Shown here: one piece after another, positions 1 to 8,142 of the stretch
Numbering within the stretch: the stretch's first letter is position 1
Layout: each line of letters opens with the position of its first letter
DNA from: Pseudomonas viridiflava
GTDB taxonomy: Bacteria; Pseudomonadota; Gammaproteobacteria; Pseudomonadales; Pseudomonadaceae
DNA length: 64,000 bases
Reading direction: 5' to 3'
NCBI RefSeq assembly: GCF_900590755.1
Contig: NZ_UUOC01000035.1
Location: 1 to 64,000, forward strand
Position numbers and translations under genes: made by a program
Notes under the pieces: model-generated
Databases searched by the model: none
What the model was told of the DNA's origin: nothing
Seen by the model: only the letters and a program-made list of their open reading frames with translations

Positions 1-202
1 TTTAGCCGCGCTGGGCCAGGGATGGCCCTTCGCGGCGGCCCGCCGAATCAATGTCGGATTACGGGCATGCCGAGCACTAGCGAGGGACCGAGTGGTGGGG
101 CAAGAGCCTTTTGCTTACTTTTGGGCTCTCAAAAGTGAGGCGCTGTAAGAGCGCAACCATAAGCAGCCGTTACCGAAGCAATGGATATGTACTCAAAAAA
201 CA
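1..202. other. Non-coding left edge with a strong hairpin
   Basis: I see no convincing gene here. Positions 5-36 form a long hairpin: GCCGCG (5-10) pairs with CGCGGC (31-36) and GGGCCA (13-18) pairs with TGGCCC (23-28) around a GGGA loop. Further right, GAGCC near 105 and GGGCTC near 124 form a weaker inverted repeat. The stretch resembles an intergenic sequence that I recall recurring in many Pseudomonas genomes, but I cannot verify that here. It lies downstream of the minus-strand MOSC gene, so the hairpin could stop its transcription. Confidence 0.4.
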
Positions 203-1012
203 TCACTCCAAAACAACCACCGGCATCCCCACCTCAATCACCCCAGGCCCATCATTGACCATATTCTGCCCAAACCACACATCCCCCTCGCGCTCGCGAT
301 AAGTCTTCAAAGTCGCCAGAGGCTCGCGATCAGCATTGCGCTCCCCCGTTGCCGGGTCGATGGTCGTCAGAATGCAGCGCGAACAACCCTTGAGCAGACG
401 GAATTCGATATCCCCGATGCGAATACGCTTCCAGCCGTCCTCAGCAAACGCCTCAGCACCCTCCACCACCAGATTTGGCCGAAAGCGCAGCATCTCCTGA
501 GGCTTGCCGATTCTGGCCGACAAATCATCCAGCGACGCCTGACCAATCAATAGCAACGGAAACCCATCGGCGAACCCGACCCGGTCGTTTACCGTGCCGT
601 AGCCACTGGGCAGCCAGCGTGCGCGATCGGCGGGAACGTGGACCATTCGGGTAGATTTGCCAATGAACTCACTGACCCAGGCAGCCGCTTCATCACCCGC
701 ATCAGGCACGCGCAAGGTATCTCGCCACACGGTCACACCGCGCAGCTGCTGTTCCTCATTCAAGGGGACCGAAACATCCAGAGCCGCAAAGCCCGGCGCA
801 GAGAGGGTGACACCACCGGCTGCATTCCACGGCACCGACAGCTGCGACATGTGAGGCAAAGCTCGCTGGGTCAGGAATCGCCCGCTCGCTTCATCTACCA
901 GCATCCAGCGTCGGTCGCCGGTCATCCCCAGCTCGTCGAATGACGCCTGTTGCAAAACCTCGGCTTTGCAGGATTTGAGCGGGAAACGGTAGAGCGCGCT
1001 GAGATGCAACAT
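203..1012 (-). CDS. MOSC domain protein (YcbX-like)
   Basis: Predicted 269-residue cytoplasmic protein with an N-terminal MOSC beta-barrel domain (about residues 1-120) and a C-terminal MOSC domain. The family contains molybdenum-cofactor sulfurase C-terminal domains and the YcbX/YiiM proteins that detoxify N-hydroxylated bases together with a reductase. A conserved Cys motif (LLKGCSRC) near residue 206 is the expected cofactor-sulfur site. I chose the ATG at 1012 rather than the one at 1042 because AAGGA precedes it by 8 bases. There is no ferredoxin domain at the C-terminus, unlike E. coli YcbX, so it would need a separate electron donor. It stands alone, with cheV upstream on the same strand after a 95-base gap. 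Confidence 0.8.
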   Translation of the reverse strand: MLHLSALYRFPLKSCKAEVLQQASFDELGMTGDRRWMLVDEASGRFLTQRALPHMSQLSVPWNAAGGVTLSAPGFAALDVSVPLNEEQQLRGVTVWRDTLRVPDAGDEAAAWVSEFIGKSTRMVHVPADRARWLPSGYGTVNDRVGFADGFPLLLIGQASLDDLSARIGKPQEMLRFRPNLVVEGAEAFAEDGWKRIRIGDIEFRLLKGCSRCILTTIDPATGERNADREPLATLKTYREREGDVWFGQNMVNDGPGVIEVGMPVVVLE

Positions 1013-1107
1013 GACCTGTTCCTTGTCTGGCAGGGGGTACAACCTAGTGATGTGAGCACTAGCTTATACGATCAACCGCCAGACAAGTCACATCACAACG
1101 GGCTGAA

Positions 1108-2037
1108 TCAGCCCTGCACCATCATCAAACGCTCGCGGACCATGTCGACCAGTTTGTCTGGCTGGAACTTGGAGAGGAAGTTGTCGCAACCGACTTTTTT
1201 GACCATGGACTCGTTGAAGCTGCCGGACAGCGAAGTATGCAGCACCACGTACAGCTCACGCAGGCGCGGGTCGTTGCGGATTTCAGTGGTCAGGCGATAG
1301 CCGTCCATTTCCGGCATTTCGGCATCGGTGAAGACCATGAGCAGCTTGTCGGTCATGACCGAGCCTTCGTCGGCCCAGCCTTTAAGCATGTTCAACGCCT
1401 TGAGACCATCGCTGGCCACGTGCAGCTTGAGGCCGAGTTGCGACAGGGTGTCGCGCAACTGGCTCAGTGCAACCTTGGAGTCGTCGACCAGCAGAACCTC
1501 GCGACCCACAGCGCCTGCAAGCAATGGATCTTCCAGCTTCTCGGTGGAGACCTTGGCGTTGTACGGCACGATTTCGGCCAGCACTTTTTCGACGTCGATG
1601 ACTTCAACCAACTGGTCATCGACTTTACTGATGGCGGTCAGGTAATGCTGACGACCGGCGCTGGCCGGTGGCGGCATGATCGCGTCCCAGTTCATGTTGA
1701 CGATGCGGTCCACGCCGCCCACTAGAAATGCCTGAACCGAGCGGTTGTACTCGGTGACGATAATGGTGCTGTTCGGGCCTGGAACCAAAGGGCGCATGCC
1801 GATGGCCTGGGACAGGTCGATGACCGGCAGCGTCTGGCCACGCAGGTTGACCACGCCGCAAACAAACGAATGGCGCTGGGGCATCAGGGTCAGTTTCGGC
1901 AGTTGCAGAACCTCCTGAACCTTGAACACGTTGATCGCAAATAGCTGTCGGCCCGCCAGGCGAAACATGAGGATTTCAAGGCGGTTCTCGCCCACCAATT
2001 GTGTGCGTTGATCTACCGAGTCGAGAATGCCAGCCAT
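1108..2037 (-). CDS. cheV: Chemotaxis protein CheV (CheW-receiver fusion)
   Basis: 309 residues: a CheW-like coupling domain (about 20-160) followed by a response-regulator receiver domain (about 178-305). The receiver keeps the acidic pair in LLVDDS and the phospho-acceptor Asp238 in FTDAEMPEMDG. CheV links chemoreceptors to the CheA kinase, and phosphorylation of its receiver is thought to tune receptor adaptation. The length is normal for pseudomonad CheV. A GGAGC ribosome site lies just before the ATG. No other chemotaxis genes are near, which is usual for orphan cheV copies. Confidence 0.93.
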   Translation of the reverse strand: MAGILDSVDQRTQLVGENRLEILMFRLAGRQLFAINVFKVQEVLQLPKLTLMPQRHSFVCGVVNLRGQTLPVIDLSQAIGMRPLVPGPNSTIIVTEYNRSVQAFLVGGVDRIVNMNWDAIMPPPASAGRQHYLTAISKVDDQLVEVIDVEKVLAEIVPYNAKVSTEKLEDPLLAGAVGREVLLVDDSKVALSQLRDTLSQLGLKLHVASDGLKALNMLKGWADEGSVMTDKLLMVFTDAEMPEMDGYRLTTEIRNDPRLRELYVVLHTSLSGSFNESMVKKVGCDNFLSKFQPDKLVDMVRERLMMVQG

Positions 2038-2227
2038 TTATAGCTCCAGAAGCGTGGGTCACAGTGGGTCTGCCAACACGTTATCGGCTGAGTTGGGCAG
2101 GACCTTAATCGTTATGAGATGCCGCGCGCGGGCGCTGATGGCGTATTAGCATCACACTGGATTCGGCGGTTATCAACTTGATTAAGCCAGGAGGCCTCAA
2201 ATACCGTTTTCTGGTGATCGTCTGGCC

Positions 2228-2300
2228 TGTAGGAGCTGCCGAAGGCTGCGAACGCGGTGTACCAGGAGAATCGCCTTCGCAGCCTTCGGCAGCTGCTACA
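2228..2300. repeat. REP doublet, class A
   Basis: Two copies of a roughly 25-base palindromic element (TGTAGGAGCTGCCGAAGGC core) face each other as an inverted pair. The element lies in the 390-base gap between the divergent cheV and the 151-aa gene. Apart from this pair I see no other feature in that gap. The same core recurs at eight other places in this window. Confidence 0.9.
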
Positions 2301-2427
2301 AAGACTGTGTTTGCCGCATTTCCCGCAATTTCAGAAGCGCCCTACAGACTTTCTCTTCGGGTACACATTAACGTTCAAGACCCAAGCGGACCCCGATCGT
2401 TATCCATGATCTATGGAGAGAGAAAGC

Positions 2428-2883
2428 ATGCTCAACGGCACAGACTGGCAAACCACTCATCCGGAATTTATCGGCGATGCGCAACGGCTGCTGAGCCGAT
2501 GTCAGGAATGCTTTGCACATCTGCAACTGATAGCCGACGACAGCGACGCCCTTGAGTGCCTGCTCGACAGCTTGTCCAGGCTGTCGCAACAGGCCGCCCA
2601 TGCCCGTATCGGCTGCATGGCAGTGCTTTGCCAGGATATGCGGCGACTGCTCGACATTGCGTTGCCAAACCAGCGCCTGAACGACGAAACCCTGGCAGTG
2701 CTTGAAAAGTGCCTGACGCTGCTGGCCTGGCAGCTGGAGCTGATCGACCTGCGTACCGGTCTGCTCCCACTGGATGACGGTGAGCAAACCTGGCTATTGG
2801 AGCAACTTGCCGCCACCTGCGAGCCAGACATCCGTCAGCACACACCGGTGCCGGGCCTGGCCGTTGCGCAGGCACCCGGGTGA
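2428..2883 (+). CDS. Hypothetical 151-aa helical protein
   Basis: I do not recognise this protein. It has 151 residues, no signal peptide or membrane segment, and is rich in Leu, Gln, Cys and Asp with heptad-like spacing, which suggests a compact helical bundle. The overall look recalls a histidine-phosphotransfer-type fold, but no canonical Hpt motif is visible. The start at 2428 is preferred because GGAGAGAG lies 5-12 bases upstream; the in-frame ATG at 2413 is itself partly inside that ribosome site. It runs convergently into the lipid kinase gene, leaving 4 bases between stop codons, and is divergent from cheV. A signalling role is only a guess from that neighbour. Confidence 0.65.
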   Translation: MLNGTDWQTTHPEFIGDAQRLLSRCQECFAHLQLIADDSDALECLLDSLSRLSQQAAHARIGCMAVLCQDMRRLLDIALPNQRLNDETLAVLEKCLTLLAWQLELIDLRTGLLPLDDGEQTWLLEQLAATCEPDIRQHTPVPGLAVAQAPG

Positions 2884-2887
2884 CGAA

Positions 2888-3793
2888 TCAGCCAAGCCGC
2901 TGAGGCTGACTAAAGAGTGGTGAATCAATCGGCAAATGCACATTCAACGCCGCGGGCCGTGCGCAAAAACGCAGATTCTCCCCGGACAAAGGCTCGCCAT
3001 CGAGATTGATGTCCAGGCCTTGCGCGGACTTGAGCTCAATCCACGGCAGGCGCGCACGGATAAACATGTTGTCGATGCCCAGCCCGCCTTCCAGCAAGCC
3101 GCGCAGCGTTCCCACCAGTTCCTGAGGCGCTGGCAGGATGCTGATGTCCAGCAAACCGTCATCGGCCAATGCCGATGGGCAGAGCACATGCCCGCCTCCG
3201 GCCTGACGACCATTGCCAATGCCGAGGGCCAACAAGTCTCCGCTCCAGTGGAAATCCGGGCCGGTCAATTCGCCATGCACCGCGCTCAGCTCACTGAAAC
3301 GCGACAGGCCGGTGAACAGATAGGCGGCGCCACCCAGAACCTTCTTCAGGTCCTCGGAGGTGTTGGCGGTCACCTGACTGCCGAAACCACCGGTGGCCAT
3401 GTTCATGAAGATCTTGCCATTGACCTCACCCAGATCCACGGCTCGGGCCGGCACATCAAGCAGATCCAGCGCAGCGTCCGGCTCCAGCGGCACACCTGCC
3501 GCCCTGGCAAAATCGTTGGCAGTGCCCAGCGGCATGATCGTCAATTGAGCATCGGTGTCGGCCAGCGCCAAGGCTTCGGCGATATCGCGCAAGGTGCCAT
3601 CGCCACCCCCGGCAATAATCTGGGTATGCCCGGCGGCCAATGCCTCCTTCACCAGACGCTGGGCGTCACCGCCCTCCCAGGTCAGCCGCACATCCAGCTC
3701 CCAGCCTGCGTCGCGCTTGCCGGTCACGGCTGCACGCACGTCTTCATTGAGCGCTTGCTTGCCATGCAGAATCAGAATTGCCCGTTTTGTCAT
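2888..3793 (-). CDS. yegS: YegS-type lipid kinase
   Basis: 301-residue member of the diacylglycerol-kinase catalytic family. The nucleotide-binding motif GGGDGTLRDIAEAL starts at residue 62, and the C-terminal beta-sandwich domain carries the LDGEPL motif typical of YegS/BmrU/LCB5 proteins. E. coli YegS phosphorylates phosphatidylglycerol in vitro; the natural substrate is uncertain. The length matches YegS (about 300 residues). The gene is monocistronic and ends 4 bases from the convergent 151-aa gene. A sphingoid or diacylglycerol kinase activity is equally possible. Confidence 0.88.
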   Translation of the reverse strand: MTKRAILILHGKQALNEDVRAAVTGKRDAGWELDVRLTWEGGDAQRLVKEALAAGHTQIIAGGGDGTLRDIAEALALADTDAQLTIMPLGTANDFARAAGVPLEPDAALDLLDVPARAVDLGEVNGKIFMNMATGGFGSQVTANTSEDLKKVLGGAAYLFTGLSRFSELSAVHGELTGPDFHWSGDLLALGIGNGRQAGGGHVLCPSALADDGLLDISILPAPQELVGTLRGLLEGGLGIDNMFIRARLPWIELKSAQGLDINLDGEPLSGENLRFCARPAALNVHLPIDSPLFSQPQRLG

Positions 3794-4259
3794 TGCTGCG
3801 CCTCCCCTGGTATACGTTAGATGTGACCCCGGCCGCAGAGAAAAAGCCCCTTTGAATCAGATATTTTTTTCAGCTTTTTTTCAGCCACCGAAAAATCGTC
3901 CGGTTGCCCTACAAACACTGCTCAAGAAGGGGCTGAATGAGTCGATCCAGAGCCCGAACCGCCATAAAAATGCAAAACGAGACAGCGACATTATTTGCGT
4001 CATGAGCTTTACTCCCTAACATCACTCATTCGAGGGGGAATCCTACGAGAAATGGCGAAAAACCCTACATATCCAAAGTATTAAGCCTAATTTCCTATCC
4101 AAAAAGGCTACAAACGAAAGAATGCGGATTTAGAGTCAATTAGTTGACTACTACAAAATAAATCTCATAAAGAGATGTTTTCTTGACTATAAGTGTTGAG
4201 CGCCTCGAATTATCGTGGACCGCAGTCAAGCAGTAATGGACGACGAAGTGAGGTAGTAG
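3794..4259. other. Intergenic region carrying the psl leader
   Basis: No gene is visible in these 466 bases. From about 4000 onward the DNA is AT-rich compared with its surroundings, as expected for a promoter region. The psl operon starts at the right end and the lipid kinase at the left end, transcribed away from each other. The element at 4134-4171 is described separately. GGA triplets in the last 40 bases before pslA (for example 4213 and 4237) would suit RsmA-type translational control, which is known for P. aeruginosa psl, but this is inference. Confidence 0.6.
4134..4171 (+). promoter_or_regulatory. Candidate psl promoter with overlapping inverted repeat
   Basis: AGTCAA (4134-4139) and TTGACT (4144-4149) form a perfect inverted repeat with a 4-base loop. 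The right arm also serves as a good -35 hexamer, followed after 16 bases by CATAAA (4166-4171) as a possible -10. An operator overlapping the -35 would let a repressor or activator control the whole psl operon. The start of pslA is 88 bases downstream, leaving room for a structured leader. Confidence 0.35.
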
Positions 4260-5696
4260 ATGCGATTGCAGCCTGTTGACAGCCTATTGCAGACCCGAAG
4301 CAGCCTGATCGAATACTTCCTGTTTGGAGTCCGTCTGGTTCACGGGATCACCTGCATCCTGCCCGGCGTTATTATTTTGCTGTTCGCCGACGGCAGCATC
4401 ACCGACATTCCTCAAAGTTACTTTGGCGCTCTGCTGTTCTATGGCCTGATCAGCGTGCTGATCTTCCAGGCGCTGGGTTTGTATTCAGAAGTGCTGTTCA
4501 GCAACGCGTTGCGGTTTCGGCTGATCATCCTCGCCTGGTCCGGGGCGTTCTGCCTGCTGTTGTTCATCCATCAAAGCCTGGATTTCCTGACCTACATCTC
4601 CCACGAGGAGCTGGTGCTCTGGTACATCGGCAGTCTGGCGCTGTTCGGCATCGAACGGCTGTTCATGCTGGTGATGTTCAAACACCTGATGCACAAAGGC
4701 TTCTTTTTGCAGAACGCAGTGATCCTTGGTGCCACGGAGAATGGTCAGCGGCTGGCGGAATACCTGCTGGAAAACCAGGACATCCGCTCAGGTGTTTCAG
4801 GCTTCATCGATGACCGCATCGGGCGCCTGCCCAAAACCATGGCGGGGCTGCCGCTGCTGGGTAACAGCGACGACCTGGAGCGTCTGATTCGCGAAGAGAA
4901 AGTCACTCAGGTTCTGGTGGCCCTGCCTTGGTCCGCCGAAAACCGCATGGATTACATCATCCGCGAGCTGCGCAGATTGCCCGTCAATGTCCTGCTGGTC
5001 CCGGACATGATCGCCTTCCGTCACGCCCACAACCGAATCACCGAAGTCGCCAGCCTGCCGATGTTCAATGCGTCCGATGTACCGCTCGCCGGTTGGTCGC
5101 CATTTTTCAAGCGCGCTGAAGACATGCTGTTCTCAGTCCTGGCTCTGCTGTTGCTGTCGCCGGTGATGCTGTGCACGGCCATTGCCATCAAGCTGGATTC
5201 GTCCGGTCCGGTGTTTTTCTGGCAGAACCGTTATGGCTACAACAACCGCATGATCAAGGTCTGCAAATTCCGTTCGATGCACCACCATCAGGCCGATGCC
5301 ACGGCGGAAAATCAGACCACCCGGGGGGATGCCAGGGTTACCCGGGTCGGACGTTTCATTCGCAAGACCAGCCTGGATGAGCTGCCGCAGTTGTTCAACG
5401 TATTGGCAGGCACCATGTCCATGGTGGGCCCGCGCCCCCATGCAACCGCCACCAAGGCGGCCGGCATTCTCTTTGAGCAAGCGGTGAAGGAGTACACGTC
5501 ACGCCATAGAGTCAAACCGGGCATTACCGGTCTGGCGCAGATCAATGGCTATCGTGGTGAGACAGACACCGTAGAAAAGATCGAAAAGCGGGTGGAGTTC
5601 GATCTTGAGTACATAGAAAACTGGTCCGTCTGGTTCGACATTTATATCCTTCTGCGCACTGTTCCGGCAGTGCTCTTCACTCGTGAGGCTTACTGA
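4260..5696 (+). CDS. pslA: Undecaprenyl-phosphate glucose phosphotransferase PslA
   Basis: 478-residue polyprenyl-phosphate sugar-1-phosphate transferase of the WbaP/WcaJ type, the same length as P. aeruginosa PslA. It starts the exopolysaccharide repeat unit by loading a sugar phosphate onto undecaprenyl phosphate at the inner membrane. About four N-terminal membrane helices (residues 20-145) come first, then a Rossmann-like CoA-binding_3 domain (about 150-250), a fifth hydrophobic segment (about 285-310) and the C-terminal catalytic domain with VCKFRSMH and [10 protein letters not shown] motifs. First gene of the psl operon; its stop overlaps the pslB start by one base. Confidence 0.93.
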   Translation: MRLQPVDSLLQTRSSLIEYFLFGVRLVHGITCILPGVIILLFADGSITDIPQSYFGALLFYGLISVLIFQALGLYSEVLFSNALRFRLIILAWSGAFCLLLFIHQSLDFLTYISHEELVLWYIGSLALFGIERLFMLVMFKHLMHKGFFLQNAVILGATENGQRLAEYLLENQDIRSGVSGFIDDRIGRLPKTMAGLPLLGNSDDLERLIREEKVTQVLVALPWSAENRMDYIIRELRRLPVNVLLVPDMIAFRHAHNRITEVASLPMFNASDVPLAGWSPFFKRAEDMLFSVLALLLLSPVMLCTAIAIKLDSSGPVFFWQNRYGYNNRMIKVCKFRSMHHHQADATAENQTTRGDARVTRVGRFIRKTSLDELPQLFNVLAGTMSMVGPRPHATATKAAGILFEQAVKEYTSRHRVKPGITGLAQINGYRGETDTVEKIEKRVEFDLEYIENWSVWFDIYILLRTVPAVLFTREAY

Positions 5697-7153
5697 TGAG
5701 CATCCTCATCCCCTGCATTATTGCCGGCGGTGCCGGTACCCGACTCTGGCCCGTTTCCCGCGAGGCCGTGCCCAAGCCGTTCATGCGCCTCCCCGATGGC
5801 GAAAGCCTGCTGCAAAAAACCTTCATGCGCGCCGTGGGCCTGCCCGACGTGCAGCGTTTGCTGACAGTGACCAACCGCGAAGTGTACTTTCGCACCGTCG
5901 ATGACTACCGCCAGCTCAACAAGAGCCGTGTCAAATTGGACTTCATCCTTGAACCGTTCGGCCGCAACACCGCACCGGCAGTCGCGGCAGCGGCGCTGCA
6001 TGTGGCCCGTTTGTATGGCGACGATGCGCAGCTGCTGATCCTTCCGGCAGACCACCTGATCGCCAACGGCCCGGCGTTTTCACAAGCCGTGCAAAGCGCC
6101 CGGGAGCTGGCCGATGAGGGCTGGATGGTGACCTTTGGCATCGTGCCCGGCAAACCGGAAACCGGATTTGGCTATATCGAGAAAGGCCAGTCGCTGAACA
6201 GCCAGGCTTATCAGGTGGCGCGTTTTGTCGAGAAACCCGACGCGGCAACTGCCCAGACCTATGTCGATGGCGGTTTGCATCTGTGGAACGCGGGCATGTT
6301 CTGCATGCGCGCCGACACGCTGCTGCGCGAATTCCAGACCCATGCCCCGGACGTGCTGGCCGCGGTCAAGGCTTGCCTTGAGCAAAGCAGCACCAAGGAA
6401 GGCAATCAGGAATTGCAGCTGGAACTGGACGGCCCGTCGTTTGCCAACGCTCCGGACATTTCCATCGACTACGCCCTGATGGAGCGCTCGCAAAAGGTCG
6501 CCGTCGTACCCTGCGAACTGGGCTGGAGCGACATCGGCTCGTGGCAGGCGGTGCGCGAACTGACGTCGGCGGACGAGCATGGCAACCAGTGCAATGGCGA
6601 AACCGTGCTGCATGACGTGAGCAATTGCTACATCGACTCCCCCAAGCGTCTGGTGGGTGGGGTTGGCCTGGAAAACCTGATCATCATCGATACCCCCGAC
6701 GCCTTGCTGATCGCCGATGGCAAGCGCAGCCAGGACGTGAAGTTCATTGCTCAGGAACTCAAACGCCAGGGCCATGACGCCTATCGCCTGCACCGCACCG
6801 TGACCCGCCCGTGGGGCACTTACACCGTGCTGGAGGAAGGCAAGCGCTTCAAGATCAAACGCATCGTGGTCCGTCCGCAAGCGTCTCTGTCCCTGCAGAT
6901 GCATCACCACCGCAGCGAACACTGGATCGTCGTCAGCGGCATGGCCCAGGTTACCAACGGTGAGCGTGAGTTCATGCTCGACACCAACGAATCCACCTTC
7001 ATCAAGCCTGGGCATACCCATCGTCTGGTCAATCCCGGGGTCATCGATCTGGTGATGATCGAGGTGCAGAGCGGTGAGTATCTGGGCGAGGACGACATCG
7101 TGCGCTTTACTGATATTTACGGGAGAGTCCCCGCCGAAACCAGCAAGGCCTGA
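5696..7153 (+). CDS. pslB: Mannose-1-P guanylyltransferase / mannose-6-P isomerase PslB
   Basis: 485-residue bifunctional enzyme that makes GDP-mannose, the main Psl sugar donor. The N-terminal nucleotidyltransferase domain has GGAGTRLWPVSREAVPKPF at residues 9-27. The C-terminal type II phosphomannose isomerase cupin has RPWGTY and the metal-binding QMHHHRSEHW. The architecture equals AlgA/WbpW/PslB. It starts in a TGATG overlap with pslA, implying translational coupling. A 172-base gap follows it, where P. aeruginosa carries pslC. Confidence 0.94.
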   Translation: MSILIPCIIAGGAGTRLWPVSREAVPKPFMRLPDGESLLQKTFMRAVGLPDVQRLLTVTNREVYFRTVDDYRQLNKSRVKLDFILEPFGRNTAPAVAAAALHVARLYGDDAQLLILPADHLIANGPAFSQAVQSARELADEGWMVTFGIVPGKPETGFGYIEKGQSLNSQAYQVARFVEKPDAATAQTYVDGGLHLWNAGMFCMRADTLLREFQTHAPDVLAAVKACLEQSSTKEGNQELQLELDGPSFANAPDISIDYALMERSQKVAVVPCELGWSDIGSWQAVRELTSADEHGNQCNGETVLHDVSNCYIDSPKRLVGGVGLENLIIIDTPDALLIADGKRSQDVKFIAQELKRQGHDAYRLHRTVTRPWGTYTVLEEGKRFKIKRIVVRPQASLSLQMHHHRSEHWIVVSGMAQVTNGEREFMLDTNESTFIKPGHTHRLVNPGVIDLVMIEVQSGEYLGEDDIVRFTDIYGRVPAETSKA

Positions 7154-7325
7154 TCGCTTCGCCCATCGGAAGGTCTGACCCAGCCAGGTCGAAGTGACCC
7201 TCCGCTGACAGCAGGCGCGGTTTATTGGCACGAAAAACGCAAAGGACGCTAACGAGAGCAGACGCGCCAGAATTACAGCAGGCAGTACCGGCCCACATGA
7301 TGTTTTACCCGTACGGGAGTTGTTC

Positions 7326-8126
7326 ATGCGAGACAGGAGTTCAGGGTTGGCCAGAAGTACAGTGCTCGCGTTATGCGCGCTATTGCTCTGCGCTTGCAAC
7401 ACCCCCGCGCGGGTCGGAGTACCCGACGATGATGCCGAAATCAACGCAGGCCTGGCGGCCGGGCGCGCCCTCGCCGGCCAACCTGCCCCGATGCAGCGGG
7501 TGCGCGCTGGCGATACCTTGCGCATTGTGCGCAATACCGGGGAAGCCCCTTCGATTTCCGCCTTCACGGCCAACTCGATTTACGAGCTGACCCTGTTTCC
7601 GGTGCTCAGCGACGGTACGTTCACCTATCCGTACATCGGAACGGTCCAGGCTGCAGGTCTGACCCTGCCACAGCTGACGGCGCTGCTGCAGGACAAACTC
7701 AAAGACGTTTATCGCGAAACCGCGATGACCATCAATATCTCGCAATCGCCCGGCAACACGGTGTTCGTCGGCGGCGCGGTGCGCAATACCGTGTCGCTGC
7801 CGGTGACCGTCGCCACCACCCTGGTGCAAGCCGTGGTCGGTGCCGGCGGGGTCGCGCCGGAAGGCAATGCCAGCCTGGTCGCCCTGCTGCGCCAGGACGA
7901 CAACGGCCTCTACAAAACCTACTTCTTCGACTACAGCAAGTTGCTCTGGGCTGACAGTTCAGGCCCTCGCGCACCCGTGCTGCTGCAACGTGGCGACGTA
8001 GTGTTCGTCCCCAAATCCTCGGCGGGCGACAAGTCCGACGGTGTGAATCTGTACTTCAACCAATTGATTCCTTTCGCTAAATCGCTGGGTTTCGGGGTGA
8101 ACTACAACTTGCGCAGCCAAGAATAA
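7326..8126 (+). CDS. pslD: Polysaccharide export lipoprotein PslD
   Basis: 266-residue outer-membrane polysaccharide export protein of the Wza family. A lipoprotein leader ends in LLLCAC, with lipidation expected at Cys24. It is followed by the Poly_export domain (motif RAGDTLRI near residue 60) and an SLBB domain (VGGAVRNTVSLP). It is shorter than Wza because the C-terminal transmembrane helix is missing, as in other PslD proteins. I chose ATG 7326 over the in-frame TTG at 7320, since GGGAG lies 7 bases before it. It follows the gap where pslC would lie and is followed closely by pslE. Confidence 0.9.
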   Translation: MRDRSSGLARSTVLALCALLLCACNTPARVGVPDDDAEINAGLAAGRALAGQPAPMQRVRAGDTLRIVRNTGEAPSISAFTANSIYELTLFPVLSDGTFTYPYIGTVQAAGLTLPQLTALLQDKLKDVYRETAMTINISQSPGNTVFVGGAVRNTVSLPVTVATTLVQAVVGAGGVAPEGNASLVALLRQDDNGLYKTYFFDYSKLLWADSSGPRAPVLLQRGDVVFVPKSSAGDKSDGVNLYFNQLIPFAKSLGFGVNYNLRSQE

Positions 8127-8142
8127 ACGTCGGGGAAAAGAC

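Noticed and set aside
6080..7573. 497-codon open frame on the minus strand across pslB
   Set aside because: It is antisense to a clear enzyme gene, rich in His/Gln/Arg as typical of high-GC shadow frames, and shows no family pattern.
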